The position numbers were made by a program, and so were the translations under genes. A DNA stretch of 64,000 nt, from assembly GCF_001280065.1 (NCBI RefSeq), contig NZ_LGEA01000093.1, forward strand, positions 86,765-150,764. Reading direction: 5' to 3'. The DNA comes from Streptomyces sp. NRRL B-1140. Its GTDB lineage: Bacteria > Actinomycetota > Actinomycetes > Streptomycetales > Streptomycetaceae. The notes below the pieces were generated by a model that was given only the letters and a program-made list of their open reading frames with translations, ran no database searches and was not told the DNA's origin. Below, piece after piece: positions 35,755-44,223 of this stretch (position 1 is the first letter of the stretch; every line of letters begins with the position of its first letter).

Positions 35755-36510
35755 TCAGAACCCGTGGCGTGCGCCCCCGTCGACGGGCACCATCACACCG
35801 GTCAGGTAGGAAGCGGCCGGCGACAGCAAGAACGCCGCCACCCGCCCGAACTCCTCCGGGGTCCCGTACCGCCGCAGCGGAATCCGCGACTCCGACGCGG
35901 CCCGGGTCGCTTCGGGGTCCGCCGACAGCGCGTCCAGCTGCCGTACCCGGTCGGTGTCGATGCGCCCGGGCAGGACACCGACCACGCGGATGCCCCGTGG
36001 CCCCAGTTCGTCGGACAGCGACTTGGCGAATCCCGCGAGTCCCGGCCGCAGCCCGTTGGAGATGGTCAGCCCCGGGATCGGTTCGTACACGGACCCGGAC
36101 AGCACGAACCCGATGACGCCCCCGGCCTCCATCTCGGCGGCCGCGGCGCGGGCCAGCCGTACCGCACCGAGGAACACGGACTCGAACGCCGTCTGCCACT
36201 GCTCGTCCGTGTTGTCCGCGACGAACCCGGCCGGCGGCCCGCCCACGCTGACGAGGACACCGTTGAAACGGCCGAAGTGCTCCCGGGCGGCCCCGATCAG
36301 CCGGGCCGCCGCCTCCGGGTCGGCGTTGTCGACGGCCACCCCGACCGCGTTCGGTCCCAGCTCGGCCGCCGCCTCGGCGACACTCTTCTCGTCACGCCCC
36401 GAGACGACCACCTTCGCCCCGTCCGCGACGAGCTCGCGCGCGGTGGCGTTGCCGAGGCCACGGGTGGCCCCGGTGACGACGTACACCCGGTCCTTCAGTC
36501 CAAGATCCAT
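35755..36510 (-). CDS. SDR-family oxidoreductase lacking the usual YxxxK
   Basis: This 251-residue Rossmann protein has the cofactor motif TGATRGLGNATARELV at 13-28, and VSGRDEKSV suggests NADP(H) preference. VDNADPEAA and GVLVSVGGPPAGF follow. The active-site serine region is VLSGSVYEPIPG. Where a classical SDR has YxxxK, this protein reads ISNGLRPGLAGFAKSLSDEL, with Asn and Arg in the Tyr and Lys positions by my alignment. Reduction by the standard mechanism is therefore doubtful. The C-terminus YLTGVMVPVDGG is normal. The gene is convergent with the Asp23 cluster. Confidence 0.82.
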   Translation of the reverse strand: MDLGLKDRVYVVTGATRGLGNATARELVADGAKVVVSGRDEKSVAEAAAELGPNAVGVAVDNADPEAAARLIGAAREHFGRFNGVLVSVGGPPAGFVADNTDEQWQTAFESVFLGAVRLARAAAAEMEAGGVIGFVLSGSVYEPIPGLTISNGLRPGLAGFAKSLSDELGPRGIRVVGVLPGRIDTDRVRQLDALSADPEATRAASESRIPLRRYGTPEEFGRVAAFLLSPAASYLTGVMVPVDGGARHGF

Positions 36511-36515
36511 GGTCC

Positions 36516-38330
36516 CTATCCTGCCCCGTCCTCACCGAACAGGGCGAGGGCGGTGTTCACCAGCCCGATGTGACTGAAGGCCTGGGGGAAGTTGCCGAGG
36601 TGCCGGCCGGTCAGCGGGTCGAACTCCTCGGACAGCAGCCCGACGTCGTTGGCGAGTCCCGCCAGCCGCTCGAACAGCTCCCGGGCCTCCTTCGTGCGGC
36701 CCGTCATGTACAGGGCGTCCGCGAGCCAGAACGAGCACACCAGGAAGGCGCCCTCGCCGCCGGGCAGCCCGTCGACCTCGGCGTCGTCCGTGCTGTAGCG
36801 GCGCAGGAAGCCGCCGTGGGCCAGCTCGGCGCGGACCGCGTCGATCGTGCCGATCACCCGCGGATCGTCCGGCGGCAGGAATCCGACGCGGGGGATGAGC
36901 AGCAGCGCGGCGTCCAGTTCGCGTGAGCCGTAGGACTGCGTGAAGGTGTTGCGCTCGGCGTCGTAGCCCTTCTCGCACACCTCCTCGTGCACCTCGTCGC
37001 GCAGTGCCCGCCAGCCGTCCAGGTCCCCGTCCAGCTCCGGATGCCGCTCCAGGGTGCGTACGGCACGGTCGGCGGCCACCCACACCATCACCTTCGAGTG
37101 CACGAACTGCCGCCGGCCGCCGCGCACCTCCCACAGCCCCTCGTCCGGCTGCTGCCAGTGGGTGCGCAGGAAGTCCATCAGGGCCGTCTGCAGCGCCCAC
37201 ACGTCCGGCTGCGGGGACAGGCCCGACTCGCGGGCGAGCGACAGGGAGTCCATGACCTCGCCGTAGACGTCCAGCTGGAGCTGGTTCACGGCGTCGTTGC
37301 CGACACGTACGGGGGCGGAATCGACGAAGCCGGAGAGCCAGGGCAGTTCGAACTCGGGCAGCCGGCGTTCGCCCGCCAGGCCGTACATGATCTGCAGGTC
37401 CGCCGGGTCACCCGCGACCGCGCGCAGCAGCCAGTTCCGCCAGGCCTCCGCCTCGTCCTGGTAGCCCGCTGCGAGCAGCGCGTTCAAGGTGAGGGTGGAG
37501 TCGCGCAGCCAGCAGTAGCGGTAGTCCCAGTTGCGCACCCCGCCCGGTTCCTCGGGCAGCGAGGTGGTGGGGGCGGCGACGATGCCGCCCGTGGGGGCGT
37601 AGGTGAGCGCCTTGAGAGTGATCAGGGAGCGGACGACGGCGTCCCGGTACGGGCCGTCGTAGCGGCAGCGCGACACCCAGGCCCGCCAGTCCTCCACACT
37701 GTGGCGGAGTGCATCGTACGGGTCGACGAGCGGCGGGCGCGGTTCGTGGGAGGGGTGCCAGGTCAGGACGAAGGCGACCTTTTCCCCCTTCTTGACGGTG
37801 AACTCGGCGTGCGTGCCGAAGTCCTCGCCCCAGCTGGTCACCTCCGGCTCGCTGCGCAGCCAGGCCGAGTCCGGGCCGGCGACGGCGACGCGGTGGCCGT
37901 CGGCCTTGCGCACCCAGGGGATGATCGAACCGTAGTCGAAGCGCAGCTTGAGGACGCTGTGCAGCGTCACCTCGCCCGCGAGGCCCTCGACGACGCGGAC
38001 CAGGTCGGGGGCGCGGTCGCGCTGGGGCATCAGATCGGTGACGCGGACCGCCCCTTGCCCGGTCTCCCACTCGGTGTCCAGGACGAGGGTGTCGCGGCGG
38101 TAGGCGCGGCGGGTGCAGCGGTCCGCCCCCACGGGGGCGAGGCGCCAGAAGCCGTTGTCCTCGTCACCGAGCAGTCTCGCGAAGCATGCGGCCGAGTCGA
38201 AGCGGGGCAGGCACAGCCAGTCGACGGATCCGTCCGTACCGACCAGGGCCGCGGTCTGTTCGTCGCCGATGAGCGCGTAGTCCTCGATGCTGGGCACCCA
38301 GTGCGGGTTCCCGGCAAGTCGCCGCGGCAA
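36516..38330 (-). CDS. Glycoside hydrolase family 15 protein (glucoamylase or trehalase type)
   Basis: This 604-residue cytoplasmic GH15 protein begins SIEDYALIGDEQTAALVGTDGSVDWLCLPRFDS (residues 14-46, in pieces), typical of bacterial members. The catalytic (alpha/alpha)6 barrel has GGVRNWDYRYCWLRDSTLTLNALL near 235-258 and the C-terminal LLSEEFDPLTGRHLGNFPQAFSHIGLVNTAL. The Glu of LLSEEFDP fits the general base. Actinobacterial homologues include alpha,alpha-trehalases and maltose/oligosaccharide hydrolases. The start is a TTG at 38330 with no clear Shine-Dalgarno; GTG at 38297 is an alternative. No signal peptide is seen. Confidence 0.88.
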   Translation of the reverse strand: MPRRLAGNPHWVPSIEDYALIGDEQTAALVGTDGSVDWLCLPRFDSAACFARLLGDEDNGFWRLAPVGADRCTRRAYRRDTLVLDTEWETGQGAVRVTDLMPQRDRAPDLVRVVEGLAGEVTLHSVLKLRFDYGSIIPWVRKADGHRVAVAGPDSAWLRSEPEVTSWGEDFGTHAEFTVKKGEKVAFVLTWHPSHEPRPPLVDPYDALRHSVEDWRAWVSRCRYDGPYRDAVVRSLITLKALTYAPTGGIVAAPTTSLPEEPGGVRNWDYRYCWLRDSTLTLNALLAAGYQDEAEAWRNWLLRAVAGDPADLQIMYGLAGERRLPEFELPWLSGFVDSAPVRVGNDAVNQLQLDVYGEVMDSLSLARESGLSPQPDVWALQTALMDFLRTHWQQPDEGLWEVRGGRRQFVHSKVMVWVAADRAVRTLERHPELDGDLDGWRALRDEVHEEVCEKGYDAERNTFTQSYGSRELDAALLLIPRVGFLPPDDPRVIGTIDAVRAELAHGGFLRRYSTDDAEVDGLPGGEGAFLVCSFWLADALYMTGRTKEARELFERLAGLANDVGLLSEEFDPLTGRHLGNFPQAFSHIGLVNTALALFGEDGAG

Positions 38331-38416
38331 TCAGGGCGGGGGCCGGGGGAGTGACGTGCCGTCGCCGACCGGGGCGCGGCGGGCTGCCGAGGCGGCCGGA
38401 TCCACGCTGCCCGCGT

Positions 38417-39214
38417 CTAGACCGCCGCCGGCTCGGCCTCCGTCGTGCCGGATTCCTCGGCTGCCTTCTGCGCCCGCTCCCGGGCTTCGCGACGGGCCAG
38501 GACCACCCAGCCGACCGGGACGGCCGCGGAGAAGAGCCACCACTGGACGGCGTACGCGTAGTTCAGCGCCGCGTCCTCCTTGCCGGGATTGCCCAGCAGC
38601 TCGGGGAGGTCACCCCGGGGCTCGGGGGCGGTCTGGGCGATGTAGCCGCCCAGCACCCGGGCGTCCAGGCGCCGGGCCTGCTGTTCGCTGTTGATCAGCA
38701 TGATCTGCCGGTCCGGCAGACCCTGGAGGTTCTTGATGCCGCTCGCCGCCGTCGTCTCGTCGGGCATCAGCCGCCCCTTGACGGTGACCTCGCCGCTCGG
38801 CGGTGCGGGAACCTTCGGGAACGTCGTCTGGCTCGGGCCGTCGGAGGGGATCCAGCCCCGGTTGACCAGCAGCACCTTGCCGTCGTCCAGGACGAACGGG
38901 GTCAGGACGTGGTAGCCGACCTCGTCGTCGGAGTTGGTACGGCGCCGGACGACGACCTCGTCCTCCGTGTCGAAACGGCCCTTCGCGGTCACCGTGCGGT
39001 AGCGCTCGGCGCTGGTGACGGTGTGCCCGGGTGCGGTCAGCTGCTCCACGGGCACCGGATCGGCCGCCAGCGCGTCGGTGACCAGCTGATTCCGGGCGGT
39101 GCGCTCCTCGTAGCGGTGCATCTGCCAGATGCCCAGCCTGATCATCGTGGGGATGAGGAGCAGGGCGATCAGCGTGAGGATCACCCACTGCCGGGACATC
39201 AGGAAGCGGTACAC
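38417..39214 (-). CDS. SURF1-family cytochrome oxidase assembly protein
   Basis: This 265-residue SURF1/Shy1 protein has two transmembrane helices, one at residues 8-27 (WVILTLIALLLIPTMIRLGIW, followed by QMHRYEERTARNQ) and one near the C-terminus (WWLFSAAVPVGWVVLARREARER). An extracytoplasmic domain lies between, with VLLVNRGWIPSDG and VTVKGRLMPDE. SURF1 helps heme a insertion into the aa3 oxidase. GTG at 39214 is chosen because homologues begin YRFLMSRQW. It lies inside an 11-bp hairpin (39214-39242), so the true start or its control may be unusual; an in-frame start at 39247 also exists. Confidence 0.88.
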   Translation of the reverse strand: MYRFLMSRQWVILTLIALLLIPTMIRLGIWQMHRYEERTARNQLVTDALAADPVPVEQLTAPGHTVTSAERYRTVTAKGRFDTEDEVVVRRRTNSDDEVGYHVLTPFVLDDGKVLLVNRGWIPSDGPSQTTFPKVPAPPSGEVTVKGRLMPDETTAASGIKNLQGLPDRQIMLINSEQQARRLDARVLGGYIAQTAPEPRGDLPELLGNPGKEDAALNYAYAVQWWLFSAAVPVGWVVLARREARERAQKAAEESGTTEAEPAAV

Positions 39215-39242
39215 CCCACGACCGTACAACTCGGTCGTGGGG
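39214..39242 (-). terminator. 11-bp perfect hairpin overlapping the SURF1 start
   Basis: CCCCACGACCG and CGGTCGTGGGG pair perfectly around a 7-nt loop. On the minus strand it begins 22 nt after the zinc-ribbon stop and ends on the SURF1 GTG. It could terminate the upstream gene, attenuate SURF1 or occlude its start. Confidence 0.5.
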
Positions 39243-39263
39243 TGCATTCGGTCGGGTACGGGT

Positions 39264-39497
39264 TCAGACCTTGTCGACAATTCCTGCCTTTCCCTCCGCG
39301 CGGGCGCAGTGGGCGCCGCAGTACCAGTGGCCCTCCACCTCGACGCCCTGGCCGATGATCTGCACCCGGCAGTGCTCGCAGATGGGGGCCATGCGGTGGA
39401 TCGCGCAGGAGAAGCAGTCGAAGACGTGCACCGCGCCCTGCGCGTGCACCTCGAAGGTCATTCCGTACTGATTGCCACATACCTCACAGGTCGCCAT
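39264..39497 (-). CDS. Small zinc-ribbon protein
   Basis: This 77-residue protein has four CxxC-type knuckles: CEVC (4-7), CFSC, CEHC and a closing CGAHC, with HRMAP between. Two treble-clef or rubredoxin-like zinc sites are likely. The text MATCEVCGNQYGMTFEV and EGHWYCGAHCARAEGKAG is conserved-looking, but I know no assigned function. ATG at 39497 is chosen; an in-frame upstream start at 39560 adds Arg-rich noise. It lies upstream of SURF1 on the same strand. Confidence 0.8.
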   Translation of the reverse strand: MATCEVCGNQYGMTFEVHAQGAVHVFDCFSCAIHRMAPICEHCRVQIIGQGVEVEGHWYCGAHCARAEGKAGIVDKV

Positions 39498-39632
39498 GCG
39501 CCACAGGGTGAGCCGTCGTCCCCGCGCGAGCGAGCGGGCGCCGGGCGAGTCGCCCGGCAATCACCCGTCCGTACGGTCACTCCGCGAGGCGGGCCACTCC
39601 GGCGGCGCGGGCCGCCGCCCCTGCGGCGCGGC

Positions 39633-40640
39633 TCACCCTTCCGACGCCGGCTCCACATCCGCGAGGAGCTGCCCGAAGGCCGCCTCGTCCACGACCGGCG
39701 TGCCGAACTGCCGGGCCTTGACGACCTTGGAGGTGCCCGAGTCCGGGTCGTTGGTGACGAGCAGGCTCGTGAGGCGGGACAGGCTCGTGGCCACGTGCAG
39801 CCCGGCCTCGGTCGCACGGTCCTCCAGCAGGTCCCGCTCGGTGGAGGTGTCACCGGAGAAGGCGACCCGCATGCCCTGCTTGAGCCGCCCGCCCGCCTCG
39901 TAGCGCCCGGGGTTGGGGTAGGGGCAGGCGGGGCGCTTGCGGGAGGGGCGCCAACTGCTCGGCCGGTAACCGCCGTAGCCTCCGGGGCCCGCCTGCTGCC
40001 CGATGCGGGGCGTGGCGGGACGGTCGGTCCACTCCGTCAGCGGCCGGCACTCGTGCAGCGGCAGCCGTACGTTGTTCGCCGCCGCCGCCCGCAGGCTCGG
40101 CCGGAACGCCTCCGCCAGTACACGCGCGTCGTCCAGGGCGTGGTGCGCCCGCTGCTGGACGACGCCGAAGTGCGCCGCGAGGGACTCCAGCTTGTGGTTG
40201 GGCAGCGGCAGCCCGAGTTCCTTGGAGAGTGCGATGGTGCACAGCCGCTGCCGCACCGGGGCCTCGCGCTCGGCACGCGCGTACTCCCGGGCGATCATCT
40301 GCCAGTCGAAGACGGCGTTGTGCGCGACGAGCACCCGCCCCGCGAGCCGGGCCGTGAACTCCTCGGCGATGTCGGGGAAGAGGGGCGCCCCTTCGAGTGC
40401 CTCGCTCGTCAGTCCGTGGATCCACACGGGGCCCGGGTCGCGCTCGGGGTTGACCGTCGTGTACCAGTGGTCCTCGACCTCGCCGCGCTCGTCCAGCCGG
40501 TAGACCGCCGCGGAGATGATGCGGTCGTCCCGGGCCAGGCCCGTGGTCTCCACGTCAACGACCGCGTACCCCTTGGGATACGCGGTCGGCCACGGCGTGG
40601 CCGAGAACACTGCGGTCGTCAGGTCTTCCAGCATGGTCAT
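39633..40640 (-). CDS. DnaQ-type 3'-5' exonuclease with C-terminal BRCT domain
   Basis: This 335-residue protein has two domains. Residues about 24-185 are a DEDDh exonuclease: AVVDVETTGL (Asp and Glu), HNAVFDWQMIAREYA (Asp) and RAHHALDDARVLAEAF (His and Asp) hold all the expected catalytic residues. Residues about 245-330 are a BRCT domain: GMRVAFSGDTSTERDLLEDRATEAGLHV, TSLLVTNDPDSGTSKVVKARQFGTPVVDEAAF. A linker rich in Gly, Pro and Arg separates them. It resembles the epsilon-like exonucleases of actinobacteria and probably acts in DNA repair or proofreading. ATG at 40640. Confidence 0.9.
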   Translation of the reverse strand: MTMLEDLTTAVFSATPWPTAYPKGYAVVDVETTGLARDDRIISAAVYRLDERGEVEDHWYTTVNPERDPGPVWIHGLTSEALEGAPLFPDIAEEFTARLAGRVLVAHNAVFDWQMIAREYARAEREAPVRQRLCTIALSKELGLPLPNHKLESLAAHFGVVQQRAHHALDDARVLAEAFRPSLRAAAANNVRLPLHECRPLTEWTDRPATPRIGQQAGPGGYGGYRPSSWRPSRKRPACPYPNPGRYEAGGRLKQGMRVAFSGDTSTERDLLEDRATEAGLHVATSLSRLTSLLVTNDPDSGTSKVVKARQFGTPVVDEAAFGQLLADVEPASEG

Positions 40641-40912
40641 TGAGGATACGGGCCGTGACTGACACCGCCGTCCGCCAGGTGGGCGGCCCGGGCTCTGCCG
40701 ACAACCCCTCAGGCCGGTTGTCCGGCTTGTCCGTTCGAGGAGGGTACGCCTGATCGGTCCTCAGTCGATCAGCCGGGCGTCCCGTCCCGCGAGGTCTGAA
40801 TCCGCCTCGTGCCGGATTGGCGGAGATCACCAAGAAGCAAGCGCGTACCGTCGGTAATACTTGTGGGTAACAACGTCTGGCCGGGGCGGGCCGCCGGTCC
40901 TACGGTGCTTGC
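40641..40912. other. Gene-free stretch between divergent dnaQ-like and desaturase-like genes
   Basis: This is 272 bp with no convincing ORF. It must hold the two divergent promoters. I found no clear operator; a short GATCGG/CGATCAGCC duplication near 40750-40772 is weak. Confidence 0.45.
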
Positions 40913-41830
40913 ATGCCGAACCTGCCCGATGTCGTGCTGTGGTCCGTCCCCGCCTTTGTGCTGCTCACCGTGGTCGAGATGGTGAGTTACCGCCTCCATC
41001 CCGACGAGGACGCGGAGGGCTACGAGGCGAAGGACGCCGCGACGAGCGTGGGCATGGGGCTCGGCAGCCTCGTCTTCGACTTCGTGTGGAAGATCCCGAT
41101 TCTGGCGATCTACACCGCCCTCTACGAACTCACGCCGCTACGCGTGCCGGTGCTGTGGTGGACCGTCCCGCTGATGCTGCTCGGGCAGGACTTCTTCTAC
41201 TACTGGTCCCACCGCGGCCACCACGTGATCCGCATCCTGTGGGCCTGCCACGTCGTCCACCACTCCAGCCGGAAGTTCAACCTCACCACCGCGCTGCGCC
41301 AGCCATGGACGTCCCTGACCGTGTGGCCGTTCTACGTCCCCCTCGTCGCCGTCGGCGTGCATCCCGCGGCGCTCGCGTTCTGCTCCTCGGCGAACCTCGT
41401 CTACCAGTTCTGGATCCACACCGAGCGCATCGACAAGATGCCCCGCTGGTTCGAGTTCGTCTTCAACACCCCCTCCCACCACCGCGTCCACCACGCCTCC
41501 CAGGGCGGCTATCTGGACCGCAACTTCGGCGGCATCCTCATCGTCTGGGACCGGCTGTTCGGGTCGTTCGTCGCCGAGACCGAGCGGCCCCGGTACGGGC
41601 TCACCAAGAACATCACCACGTACAACCTGCTCAAGGTGGCCACGCACGAGTACGTGGCCATCGCCAAGGACCTGCGGGCGGCCCGCAGTTGGAGTGAGCG
41701 CGCGGGACGCGTGTTCCGCGGACCGGGCTGGGGGCCCAAACCGGCGGCTTCCGCACCGGCTCCGTTCGCCGAGGCCGTGCCGGTCGCCGACGCCGGGACC
41801 GCCCCGGCCGGGAAGGGCACGCCGGCGTGA
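40913..41830 (+). CDS. Sterol desaturase / fatty acid hydroxylase family membrane protein
   Basis: This 305-residue integral membrane di-iron oxygenase has its histidine clusters in the expected order: YYWSHRGHHVIR (HxxHH, about 103-107), HVVHHSSRKFN (about 117-122), FWIHTER and FNTPSHHRVHHAS (about 190-197). Four hydrophobic segments flank them. The C-terminal 40 residues are Ala/Pro-rich. Substrates in this family are sterols, carotenoids, fatty acids or ether lipids. Pairing with a lysoplasmalogenase-like gene downstream (4-bp overlap) makes an ether-lipid or plasmalogen role attractive, but that is inference. ATG at 40913. Confidence 0.87.
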   Translation: MPNLPDVVLWSVPAFVLLTVVEMVSYRLHPDEDAEGYEAKDAATSVGMGLGSLVFDFVWKIPILAIYTALYELTPLRVPVLWWTVPLMLLGQDFFYYWSHRGHHVIRILWACHVVHHSSRKFNLTTALRQPWTSLTVWPFYVPLVAVGVHPAALAFCSSANLVYQFWIHTERIDKMPRWFEFVFNTPSHHRVHHASQGGYLDRNFGGILIVWDRLFGSFVAETERPRYGLTKNITTYNLLKVATHEYVAIAKDLRAARSWSERAGRVFRGPGWGPKPAASAPAPFAEAVPVADAGTAPAGKGTPA

Positions 41831-42507
41831 ACCCCTCGCGTCTCCTCCTGGCCGCCTTCGGCCTCGCCGCAGCCGTCGACCTCGTCTGCCTCGCGACCGG
41901 TGCCGACGCCGGCCACACCGTCACCAAGCCCCTGCTGATGCCGCTCCTGGCTCTGTGGGCGGCCCTGCGCAAGGCGCCCCGGCCACTCCTGGCCGCCCTG
42001 CTGTTCGGCTGGGGCGGGGACGTCCTGCTGCTGTCGGACGCCGAGCCGGCCTTCCTGGCGGGGATGGCGTCCTTCGCGGCGGGCCACGTCTGCTACCTCG
42101 TGCTCTTCTCGGCGTACGGCAGCCGGAACGCGGTCCCACGCGCGCGTGCGGGCGCCCTGGCCCTCGGCTACGCCACCGCCCTCGTGACGACCGTCGCGCT
42201 GCTGTGGCCGGACCTGCCCGCGGACCTGCGCGTGCCCGTCGCCGGTTACAGCCTCCTGCTCACCGCCATGGCCTACCGGTCCGCCATCCGGCTCGGTCTC
42301 TTCACCGGGCTCGGCGGGGCGCTGTTCCTGCTGTCCGACACGCTCATCGCCACCGGTGTGGCCGAGTGGCCGCAGCCGCCCGCGCCGGACCTCTGGATCA
42401 TGCTCACGTACATCGCGGCGCAGACCCTGCTGACGGTCGGCACACTCGGGGCGCTCGACGCGCGCAGGGCACCGGCCGCCACGTACGGCGAGATGCGCGC
42501 GGTCTGA
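41827..42507 (+). CDS. YhhN/TMEM86 family lysoplasmalogenase-like membrane protein
   Basis: This 226-residue protein has about eight hydrophobic helices. The family's conserved acidic pairs are visible in LLFGWGGDVLLLSD (about 57-70) and LFLLSDTLIATG (about 163-174), with KPLLMPLLALW near residue 38. The mammalian homologue hydrolyses the vinyl-ether bond of lysoplasmalogens; bacterial substrates are poorly known. GTG at 41827 overlaps the preceding stop by 4 bp, so the two genes are coupled. Confidence 0.85.
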   Translation: MNPSRLLLAAFGLAAAVDLVCLATGADAGHTVTKPLLMPLLALWAALRKAPRPLLAALLFGWGGDVLLLSDAEPAFLAGMASFAAGHVCYLVLFSAYGSRNAVPRARAGALALGYATALVTTVALLWPDLPADLRVPVAGYSLLLTAMAYRSAIRLGLFTGLGGALFLLSDTLIATGVAEWPQPPAPDLWIMLTYIAAQTLLTVGTLGALDARRAPAATYGEMRAV

Positions 42508-42541
42508 GACGTTCTTCCCCGAGGCCTCGGACGCACCGGCG

Positions 42542-43567
42542 TCACCAGCGGATGGGTAGCGGAAGCGCCGTCAGGACCCCGGACACCGCGACCGCCAGGC
42601 CCAGGGCGCCGACCTCCGCCCGGGCCGGAGCACACGCGGTCAGCGGGTCGGCAGCCCGGCGCAGCCGCCGCCGGGCCCACACCGCGAGGGCGGCGGCGAC
42701 CGCCACGAGCAGCACCTTGGCGAGCAGCGCACGCCCGTACGCCGTCCCGGTCAGCTGCCCCAGGATCGTCTCCGGCGGCATCCGGCGCAGGGAACTGCAC
42801 ACACCCGTCGCCGTGATGGCGGCGAGCAGGACGACCGCCACGCGCGCGTAGAGACCCAGCAGGGCGGCGCCCGCCGCCGGATCGCGCCGGCCGGACCACA
42901 GCCGCAGGACGCGCAGCGCGTGCAGCAGGCCGCCCGCCCACAGTGCCGCGCAGGTCAGATGAACGAGCGTCAGCCCGGTGCCGGTCAGCGCAGTGTGCTC
43001 GGTCGCGGGGTGTGCGCGCAGCGCCTCGGCGACGACCACGGCGGCCAGCGGCCAGACCTGTGCGACCGGCCGGCGCGACGCGGCGCACAGCCCCGCCACC
43101 AGGAACGCGTTGACCTCCAGCAGGGCGAGCTTGCCGTCCCGGGAGGCGTAGAGCCCCCCGAGGTCGATGTCCGCCCCCGCGCCCGGCAGGAGATTGCCGG
43201 TGGCCACGACCGCGGCGAGCCCGAGGGCGGCCAGGAAGCCGGCACCGGCCGCGAGCGGGGACCAGCTGCGGGGCAGGGCAGGGCGGGGGCTCTGCGTGCC
43301 GGGCGACGACCGCGCCAGGCGGTTCACGAACAGTTCGCCGACGGGTATGCACAGCGCCGCGAACAGCACCGTGCGCAGCAGGGCTGTGCCGCCGGCGCCG
43401 GGCGCTTCGGCCTCCCCGGTGCCGTGCAGCGCGGCGGACGGGCCGAGCAGCGGGATCAGCGCGGCCAGCGCCACGAGCACCAGGACGGCGACGGCCCGGC
43501 CCGCACCGCTGCGCCGCACGGACCCGTGCCGGTCGGCCGGCCCGAGCGGGGGTTGTGTCTGGGTCAC
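42542..43567 (-). CDS. CopD-domain membrane protein (copper or heme handling)
   Basis: This 341-residue protein has about eight transmembrane helices. The C-terminal part (about 185-330) resembles the CopD domain: LTLVHLTCAALWAGGLLHALRVLRLW, then RVAVVLLAAITATGVCSSL, then YGRALLAKVLLVAVAAALAVWARRRLRR. CopD homologues sit in copper uptake operons or the YcnJ family, but no CopC is nearby. The start is uncertain: GTG at 43567 (VTQTQPPLGPAD) is chosen, and GTG 43591 or TTG 43603 are in frame. It is convergent with the YhhN gene. Confidence 0.75.
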   Translation of the reverse strand: MTQTQPPLGPADRHGSVRRSGAGRAVAVLVLVALAALIPLLGPSAALHGTGEAEAPGAGGTALLRTVLFAALCIPVGELFVNRLARSSPGTQSPRPALPRSWSPLAAGAGFLAALGLAAVVATGNLLPGAGADIDLGGLYASRDGKLALLEVNAFLVAGLCAASRRPVAQVWPLAAVVVAEALRAHPATEHTALTGTGLTLVHLTCAALWAGGLLHALRVLRLWSGRRDPAAGAALLGLYARVAVVLLAAITATGVCSSLRRMPPETILGQLTGTAYGRALLAKVLLVAVAAALAVWARRRLRRAADPLTACAPARAEVGALGLAVAVSGVLTALPLPIRW

Positions 43568-43601
43568 CCCAGGATCTTCACCAACCTTCACACGGCCGGG
43601 C

Positions 43602-43623
43602 AAGTCAGCCGAAAGTCAGCCGA
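43602..43623. repeat. Perfect tandem 11-bp repeat AAGTCAGCCGA x2
   Basis: Two exact adjacent copies lie at 43602-43612 and 43613-43623. The second contains the stop codon of the minus-strand gene ending at 43616. Confidence 0.85.
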
Positions 43624-44146
43624 CCCGGGATGCGGCCGACCACCACAGCCGCACCTCCTTGTCCTCGTCCGTCGGCCTCAGCTCCCAGCCCTGCGCGAGC
43701 GCGACTTCCGCGACGTACCACCCGCCGACTCCTCGGTAGTCCCGCAGGGGTATCGCACACTCCACAGGCGGCTTCGGCTTCTTCGGCCGGGCCGGCGCCG
43801 AGGCCCGGGCGGTCCACTTGCCCACCGCCTTCTCCACGCGCGCCCTGTAGTACGCGATGTCGCCCTCATGGCGCAGCTCCGGCCAGGACACGCACCAGGA
43901 GGCCAGCCGCATGACTCCGTCGAGCGCCTTCTCCATGGCCTTGAGGAAACGGCCCTCGAAGGAGTCGCTGAAGGGCGTGATGGCATCGGCGAACAGGCTC
44001 AGTACGAGAAAGACGGCCAGCACAGCCGCCCACATCACACACACCACGGGGAACCACACCACACTCCCCGCGAACCGCAGGGCCAACTGCCACCGCGGCC
44101 GCACGGGCCGGGCCGTCCAGGTCGCCGGATTCTCGTACACGTCCAT
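43616..44146 (-). CDS. Membrane protein of unknown function
   Basis: This 176-residue protein has one long or two adjacent transmembrane segments (about 22-55: LALRFAGSVVWFPVVCVMWA and AVLAVFLVLSLFADA). A soluble C-terminal region follows with a basic stretch RASAPARPKKPKPP and WSAASRVG at the end. I do not recognise it. The C-terminal GVGGWYVAEVALAQGWELRP resembles a short beta-hairpin module. It lies upstream of the CopD-like gene on the same strand, with 48 bp between, so cotranscription is possible. Confidence 0.72.
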   Translation of the reverse strand: MDVYENPATWTARPVRPRWQLALRFAGSVVWFPVVCVMWAAVLAVFLVLSLFADAITPFSDSFEGRFLKAMEKALDGVMRLASWCVSWPELRHEGDIAYYRARVEKAVGKWTARASAPARPKKPKPPVECAIPLRDYRGVGGWYVAEVALAQGWELRPTDEDKEVRLWWSAASRVG

Positions 44147-44174
44147 GACAAGGAATCCTGCCGCAGACGCGAAG

Positions 44175-44204
44175 CGGGCCGGGCGGGAGTCCCCGCCCGG
44201 CCCG
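44175..44204 (-). terminator. Hairpin terminator of the downstream subtilase gene
   Basis: CGGGCCGGGCGGG and CCCGCCCGGCCCG form a perfect 13-bp stem with a 4-nt loop, 20 nt after the stop at 44224 on the minus strand. Confidence 0.75.
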
Positions 44205-44223
44205 GGTTTCCTTCACACGAGCT

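Noticed and set aside
42519..42530. 12-bp palindrome CCGAGGCCTCGG between convergent genes as a terminator
   Set aside because: It has no loop and short arms, and it is a common chance palindrome at this GC content.
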